Below are positions 60,901 through 64,000 of a DNA stretch of 64,000 nucleotides, piece after piece; position 1 is the stretch's first letter; each line of letters begins with the position of its first letter. The position numbers and the translations under genes were made by a program. Source of the stretch: Aptenodytes patagonicus (taxonomy: Eukaryota; Chordata; Aves; Sphenisciformes; Spheniscidae); the NCBI RefSeq assembly GCF_965638725.1, contig NC_134957.1:22654101-22718100 (forward strand), written 5' to 3'. A model generated the notes under the pieces. It searched no databases, was not told the origin of the DNA, and was given only the letters and a program-made list of their open reading frames with translations.

Positions 60901-62944
60901 TTATCCATAAAGTGGAAAAATTAGAATATGCCGCAAAGCGCATGTAAGTCATTTCCTTAAGAGGAAGGCTGCTAGCAGCAAGCAAAAATGCTGTCTTATT
61001 ATTTTTATTCAATGCAAATTAAGTAGAATTTTAAGTCAGTGACATAATTTCCTGGTTCGCAAATCCAGCCTCACCATTTCTGAATCACGAAAATCAGACA
61101 GCTGAAAATGAGCTTATGCAAATTCTTACCAATACAGATTTTGGCTCTTGAACATTTCACAGATGATGAAGTTAAATGTAACTTCCCACCTTTGATTTTG
61201 CGCAACGAAGCATAGTAATTATTTGGTTAATTTTCCAACAGCAGACCCCTGAATTATCATTCCTATTTTATAGATGGATTCTCCAACAAGCAATTGCAGG
61301 GCAGAGCTGCCCATCAGCTTCTAATCCCGTTCTGGTGTTCTGACCATTACTCCCATGTCTCCCAGAAGACAGATCAGCTCGCATCCCCACTTTCAATCCC
61401 AATCAACACGCTAGAGCTACCTCAGATCAAAAATCAACACCATAATCAGCAATACATACATGTACGACGGTGCTCCCGTTTTAATGTTGCCAATAGTAAC
61501 TTTCACGTCATCATCATCACTGTCGCTATCGCTGTCATCTTCATCATCTTCACCACTTGGAAGGGCCTAGCAACAATAAAAGCACACAGGAGCTCATTAA
61601 TACATAAAACTGATAAATTCCCTGGGACAGTAAGCCAAATCTTACAAAGCTTGTATGATGAAGGACTACTAGAAAGAATGATTCTGATACAAAGACATAA
61701 CTTTCTACTTTCTTTTTCTATACAAAGTTGTCTCTGGAGGCAAAACCCATGGAAGTAACCAGCCTTCAACAGAAACAGACAGGCACCCACAAAGAAACTG
61801 CTACGTCCTTTGAAGAAGTGGCCCTACATGAGAATCAGGGTAAGATTTCTGAAGGTGGGGAAGGTTTAGCTCGATTCTAAGAATTTCATCATGTCCCACA
61901 GTTCCTCTCCCCTACTCTTTTTGAAAGAGCTAGGGCTTTCCTGACACATCTCCTTCACAGGTCGATGGTGAAAGTATACAATCACAAAAATCACCAAAAT
62001 ACATTCACCAGGCTTCACCGAAGAACCTTGGGGCAAATATTCTCTCATCACAACTTTTGTGGTAGGAAGCTGCTGAGGAGCTCGGCTTGGCTTATTTAGC
62101 ACAATTGGTCCCCGAGTCACTTAACTTTACACAAGAACTTTACAGCTGCCGATTCGACTCCAGTGCAGCACCACTGCTGGGGCACAAAAGCAAAGGAAGT
62201 CTTCCAGATATCCAGCAGTGCAGTTTTGCAAGATGCATGAGCTGAATTAACACCTCACCACTACAAAAGGGTATGGGGAAGGTGTTCCTAACCCTCCCTA
62301 CTTTTCCATGGCACAGGGGTTTGTCAGAACTCTGCGTGAGCCCTCTTGACATACCACAGTGGCAGAAAATAAACCCATCAAAAAGACTAGAGGAAGAGGG
62401 GGTGGAGAAGCAAGCCTCCTCCTACTCTTTCAGCACTGAGCCACTAGATTGCATTCTAAGTGGTCTGAGCCTGAATCAAAACTGATTCCAGCACTTCGGG
62501 CTTTCTATCCCAGCGTTTCCCACATTTCACTGACCCTCGAGAAGTCATACTAAGTATTGAGCTGGAGGTAGCATCGCGTTCTGCTTTTCCTGACAGACTG
62601 CAGCATCAGAGGCCCTCATCTGCCTCTTCAGTGGGCATAAGCAATACTTAGATTAGGGTTCACTACCCACTACACAAGGCAGGCTGAGAAGAGAAGCCTG
62701 TTGCTGTAGTTAGCATTAGGAATTGACTGTCGGTACACTCCTACAGTACAAATGTAACGTACTGGGCAGTACCAGCATCTTTACGCTTACATCTTTTTAT
62801 CCATGAGTATTGAGAAGCACAAAAATAACTACGTCTACCATTCGCAGTGGAACACGTACATGTTGCGACATCTCTCGGTCTTCATTGCTGACAGGCCGGT
62901 TCTCCTGAGGAGCATCTTGCAAAGGATGAGAAGATTCTGCATGT
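39827..62944 (-). CDS. FIP1L1-like: FIP1-like pre-mRNA 3'-end processing factor (CPSF subunit), fourteen exons, 5' end beyond the window
   Basis: Exons in transcript order: 62944-62860, 61566-61460, 60390-60332, 59265-59155, 56506-56376, 55617-55493, 53412-53307, 51860-51662, 49753-49727, 47192-47135, 46548-46505, 45114-44916, 42945-42787 and 39959-39827. They total 1543 nt with all phases compatible, giving about 513 residues plus stop. FIP1 is a nuclear CPSF subunit that binds poly(A) polymerase, CPSF30 and U-rich RNA. Seen in order: an acidic Asp/Ser region, the [11 protein letters not shown] motif, NLNLKTG, the conserved FIP1 core ([31 protein letters not shown]), [14 protein letters not shown] with RVEGRRR, a Gln/Pro-rich domain, an Arg-Glu/Arg-Asp region and a basic lysine-rich tail. 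The N-terminal exon or exons (about 70 residues in FIP1L1) are outside the window. Central and C-terminal segments differ from ordinary FIP1L1, suggesting a paralog. Confidence 0.92.
39960..42786 (-). other. FIP1L1-like: FIP1-like last intron
   Basis: A 2.8 kb intron between the RERE-type exon and the last exon. No further exon was recognised on either strand. It has scattered A-rich runs near 41250-41275. Confidence 0.5.
42787..42945 (-). CDS. FIP1L1-like: FIP1-like exon: Arg/Asp/Glu-rich RNA-binding segment
   Basis: The acceptor is cttaag|tgacg and the donor agacg|gtaaga. It encodes [20 protein letters not shown], then repeated [11 protein letters not shown] and [11 protein letters not shown], ending HKSSRR. 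FIP1L1 has the counterpart DEERYRYREYAERGYERHR. The Arg-rich region of FIP1 binds U-rich RNA near poly(A) sites. Confidence 0.93.
44916..45114 (-). CDS. FIP1L1-like: FIP1-like exon: divergent Ser/Tyr segment and RE-dipeptide repeat
   Basis: The acceptor is gctgcag|attca and the donor aacaa|gtgagt. It encodes [16 protein letters not shown], a serine run followed by HWEYSGSRR, about nine RE dipeptides, then [12 protein letters not shown]. In FIP1L1 this position has [24 protein letters not shown], so only the general design (aromatic patch, then an RE/RD repeat, then S/TPT) is kept. The repeat is made from mixed codons. Confidence 0.9.
45115..46504 (-). other. FIP1L1-like: FIP1-like intron with a long minus-strand open frame
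   Basis: A GC-rich 1.4 kb intron. From an ATG at 46218-46216 to the stop at 45412 the minus strand is open for 268 codons. The product has no domain I recognise and does not join either flanking exon. It is reported only because of its length. Confidence 0.4.
46505..46548 (-). CDS. FIP1L1-like: FIP1-like short exon (44 nt): [14 protein letters not shown]
   Basis: The acceptor lies in a tandem repeat ending ccagccag|ctaca, and the donor is ctgcag|gtgagc. It joins a Gly codon from the exon before and an Asp codon in the exon after, giving [20 protein letters not shown]. It corresponds to the GYDSRSARAFPYGN region of FIP1L1. Confidence 0.85.
46549..47134 (-). other. FIP1L1-like: FIP1-like intron, no further exon seen
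   Basis: A 586-nt intron with no additional exon recognised. It ends on the minus strand in a short tandem array of AGCC units at the acceptor. Confidence 0.5.
47135..47192 (-). CDS. FIP1L1-like: FIP1-like short exon (58 nt): proline-rich
   Basis: The acceptor is tgtctag|ggttg and the donor gatgg|gtaaga. It encodes [18 protein letters not shown], matching the FIP1L1 stretch FPPPPGAPPPSLIPTIES. The phase agrees with the exons on both sides. Confidence 0.88.
47193..49726 (-). other. FIP1L1-like: FIP1-like intron
   Basis: A 2.5 kb intron with a 19-nt A run (+ strand) at 48051-48069. No coding exon was recognised. Confidence 0.5.
48051..48069. repeat. Poly(A) run, 19 nt
   Basis: A pure A run in a FIP1-like intron. 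No element body was recognised beside it. Confidence 0.8.
49727..49753 (-). CDS. FIP1L1-like: FIP1-like microexon (27 nt), proline-rich
   Basis: The acceptor is tccatag|gtctg and the donor attccag|gtaggt. It encodes LPPPGPIPG, which reads in frame between the Gln/Pro-rich exon and the next proline-rich exon. It resembles the IPITVPPPG segment of FIP1L1. As a 9-codon cassette it may be skipped or included without a frameshift. Confidence 0.8.
49754..51661 (-). other. FIP1L1-like: FIP1-like intron
   Basis: A 1.9 kb intron with T- and A-rich runs near 50120-50170. No exon was recognised. Confidence 0.5.
51662..51860 (-). CDS. FIP1L1-like: FIP1-like exon: Gln/Pro-rich domain
   Basis: The acceptor is ttctaag|gtcctt and the donor cctccag|gtatgt. 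It encodes [17 protein letters not shown], continues with Gln/Pro repeats, then polyproline ([34 protein letters not shown]). FIP1L1 starts the same exon with VLSERS and lacks the glutamine-rich part, so the Gln expansion is peculiar to this copy. Confidence 0.9.
51861..53306 (-). other. FIP1L1-like: FIP1-like intron
   Basis: A 1.4 kb intron with nothing recognised inside it beyond ordinary AT-rich sequence. Confidence 0.45.
53307..53412 (-). CDS. FIP1L1-like: FIP1-like exon: IDVIGG and RVEGRRR motif
   Basis: The acceptor is gtaccag|gaagc and the donor attcag|gtaaat. It encodes [20 protein letters not shown], then [15 protein letters not shown]. The FIP1L1 counterpart is RLPGAIDVIGQTITISRVE and GRRR. 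It joins the preceding exon in frame with no need for any exon between them. Confidence 0.92.
53413..55492 (-). other. FIP1L1-like: FIP1-like intron; no counterpart of the human KWQDRYGRAESPDLR exon seen
   Basis: A 2.1 kb intron. In full-length FIP1L1 a Ser/Thr-rich exon with KWQDRYGRAESPDLR lies between the VQQGRTGN and IDVIG exons. I found nothing like it here, and the flanking phases are compatible without it. Confidence 0.5.
55493..55617 (-). CDS. FIP1L1-like: FIP1-like exon: VQQGRTGN and a divergent segment
   Basis: The acceptor is ccatag|gttcag and the donor aacag|gtaaga. It begins [16 protein letters not shown], the same start as the FIP1L1 exon, then runs [18 protein letters not shown] and [11 protein letters not shown]1L1 instead continues [21 protein letters not shown]. 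The start is therefore conserved while the middle is different, which is part of the case for a separate paralog. Confidence 0.9.
55618..56375 (-). other. FIP1L1-like: FIP1-like intron
   Basis: A 0.8 kb intron with no further exon seen. Confidence 0.5.
56376..56506 (-). CDS. FIP1L1-like: FIP1-like exon: FIP1 core motif
   Basis: The acceptor is tgtcag|gcgctg and the donor atcacg|gtaggt. It encodes [20 protein letters not shown], then [20 protein letters not shown] and KIT. This is the most conserved part of the FIP1 family, the region reported to contact CPSF30. It is nearly identical to FIP1L1 up to EKQ and diverges after it. Confidence 0.95.
56507..59154 (-). other. FIP1L1-like: FIP1-like intron
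   Basis: A 2.6 kb intron. No additional exon, RNA gene or repeat family was recognised. Confidence 0.5.
59155..59265 (-). CDS. FIP1L1-like: FIP1-like exon: start of FIP1 core
   Basis: The acceptor is tctaaag|ccaag and the donor aaccag|gtgggg. It encodes [20 protein letters not shown], then [20 protein letters not shown]1L1 reads [20 protein letters not shown] here. The [12 protein letters not shown] end is invariant in the family. Confidence 0.94.
59266..61459 (-). other. FIP1L1-like: FIP1-like introns around the 59-nt exon
   Basis: Two introns of about 1.07 kb each flank the small exon at 60332-60390. A T run lies near 60075-60087. Nothing else was recognised. Confidence 0.45.
60332..60390 (-). 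CDS. FIP1L1-like: FIP1-like short exon (59 nt): NLNLKTG motif
   Basis: The acceptor is catatag|gggaac and the donor cttcag|gtattg. It encodes [22 protein letters not shown]1L1 has [20 protein letters not shown]. The phases join TACAT of the exon before and CCAAG of the exon after. Confidence 0.92.
61460..61566 (-). CDS. FIP1L1-like: FIP1-like exon: acidic [11 protein letters not shown] region and VTIGNIKTG motif
   Basis: The acceptor is ttgctag|gccctt and the donor tacat|gtatgt. It encodes [20 protein letters not shown], then [18 protein letters not shown]1L1 reads [20 protein letters not shown] followed by DIKTGAPQY. The acidic part of FIP1 contacts poly(A) polymerase and is a likely CK2-type phosphorylation target (inference). 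Confidence 0.94.
61567..62859 (-). other. FIP1L1-like: FIP1-like intron
   Basis: A 1.3 kb intron with nothing recognised. Confidence 0.45.
62860..62944 (-). CDS. FIP1L1-like: FIP1-like most upstream exon seen
   Basis: The acceptor is tattag|acatgc and the donor caacat|gtacgt. It encodes [20 protein letters not shown], then EDREMSQH, a polar acidic linker in the place of the poorly conserved FIP1L1 ENASANPPSGIEDETAENG region. The first base completes a codon begun in an exon that lies to the right of the window. It is the least certain exon because the sequence is weakly conserved, but the splice sites and phase fit. Confidence 0.72.
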
Positions 62945-64000
62945 CTAATAAACGTGACAGATAAAAGAAAGTGGACAAAGCCCAATCTAGAGGTTCACCT
63001 ATAAACAGTTCTAAAGCATTCGTCCAGGCGACTTTCATATAATGGCTTTATTCATGTGGCGTGTTTATTCTGCTGGCAGTTAGCTCAACTGTATGACAAA
63101 AAATTAATCATCCTTGCTTGGCTTTGCTTTTGTTGGAAAGAATCGGTTTAGCGCTTCCAAAGAGCGCCTGACGGACAGCATGGCTGCCTAGCCGAACACC
63201 ACTCAACAGCTAATATGTAAGTGGCAGCTATGATAGCCTTCAGCTTTGGTTCAGCACAATCACAACTGATAGGGGTAAGACCACAGTAAGCAAAACTTCA
63301 CCTTGTCCTTAAGGATGCTAATAATTATATTTAGTAAGCAGCAAGGGCATCTGTCCCGTAGAAATTAAGGAAAAAGTGATTTTAGTGTTTCTACAAATAG
63401 CTTACGTTAATGAGTAGTTAAAATTCAGAGAAGAAAAGACAGATAATTATCTACCCAGTCTTCTCATTCATTACAAATCAGTCCTAATGCAACAATGGTG
63501 AGGTTCAGATTTAACTCCAATTAAAGAGTTCATACAAACGTTAACATTGTTTATTGCATTAGCCAAGCAAGAAAATCAAATTGGTATACACATGCTAGAA
63601 AAGAGTATGCTAAGGGTTACAAAACTAAAATACAAAGAGAGATCATTTTTCTCTAATGTCATAGGCAAAACCTACTAGAACTTCAAAATAATTCTGGCTT
63701 TTCAAAAGAGACAATTAGAACAGCCCAGGCGCAGGAAACCCAATTCTCCACCAGTACTTTGTGGGGACATTGCTATTAGTTTAAAACCCCATGTCAGATA
63801 ATAACCACACACAAGATTATCTTCGAAAAGAAACATACGTAACACCTAACAGAATCCAAACACTGGTCAGATTAAAGCCATTTCAGAGGTGGCCGGAAAG
63901 GAGACACCAAACACGTAAGCCAAAAGATCACACTAATGCAACTCAGAAAGCGGTTACTGAGCATAAAAAAGAACAAACGAACAGGAACAATTTGAGCAGT
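62945..64000 (-). other. FIP1L1-like: Upstream intron of the FIP1-like gene, no exon found
   Basis: I searched the minus strand for the first FIP1 exon (acidic stretch followed by WLYGG and WDVHVHSD-type sequence) and found none. No CpG island is present either. The promoter and the start codon must lie beyond 64000. Confidence 0.5.

Noticed and set aside
1-64000. tRNA, rRNA, CRISPR, operon or integrated viral genes
   Set aside because: No cloverleaf with A and B boxes, no rRNA segments, no spaced direct-repeat array and no viral polymerase or capsid-like frames were seen.
62945-64000. First FIP1-like exon inside the right end of the window
   Set aside because: No acidic and WLYGG-type coding sequence, no CpG island and no suitable donor were found on the minus strand.

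Overview
The window is vertebrate nuclear DNA. It holds spliced genes with GT-AG introns, one CpG-island promoter, microsatellites and homopolymer tracts, and no sign of bacterial or viral gene organisation. The short introns, the scarcity of recent repeats and a few CR1-like 3' ends suggest a sauropsid, most likely a bird. This is an inference; no sequence here fixes the species.

Two protein-coding genes lie tail to tail. On the + strand is a LNX-family gene (RING E3 ubiquitin ligase with four PDZ domains). It has a probable noncoding first exon in a CpG island (about 2820-3560, donor at 3385|3386) and nine coding exons from 16280 to 33308. All splice phases fit, giving a 686-residue protein in this order: RING, second zinc finger, NPAF motif, PDZ1-PDZ4. 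On the - strand is a FIP1L1-family gene (FIP1 subunit of the CPSF pre-mRNA 3'-end processing complex). Fourteen coding exons were assembled from 62944 down to the stop codon at 39827, about 513 residues. Its first exon or exons lie beyond the right edge of the window.

Region by region: 1-2800 is upstream sequence with no gene recognised. 2820-3560 is the CpG island and promoter. 3386-16217 is LNX intron 1, with homopolymers and one CR1-like fragment. 16218-33308 is the LNX coding body. 33309 to about 33815 is its likely 3' UTR. About 33.8-39.26 kb is the convergent intergenic spacer, containing a palindromic poly(A) signal and a GC-rich patch. About 39.27-62.94 kb is the FIP1-like gene. 62945-64000 is intron or upstream sequence of that gene.

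The tail-to-tail order matches the FIP1L1-LNX1 neighbourhood of other vertebrates, as I remember it (human 4q12). Neither protein looks like the expected ortholog. The LNX protein resembles LNX2 (NPAF instead of NPAY, length near 690, a LNX2-like PDZ4 and C-terminus) but is too divergent to be a straightforward LNX2. The FIP1 protein keeps the family core but has different central and C-terminal segments. My best reading is that this is an extra, ohnologous FIP1L1-LNX pair that mammals lack. The alternative is a fast-evolving version of the usual pair. Family comparisons are from memory and were not computed.
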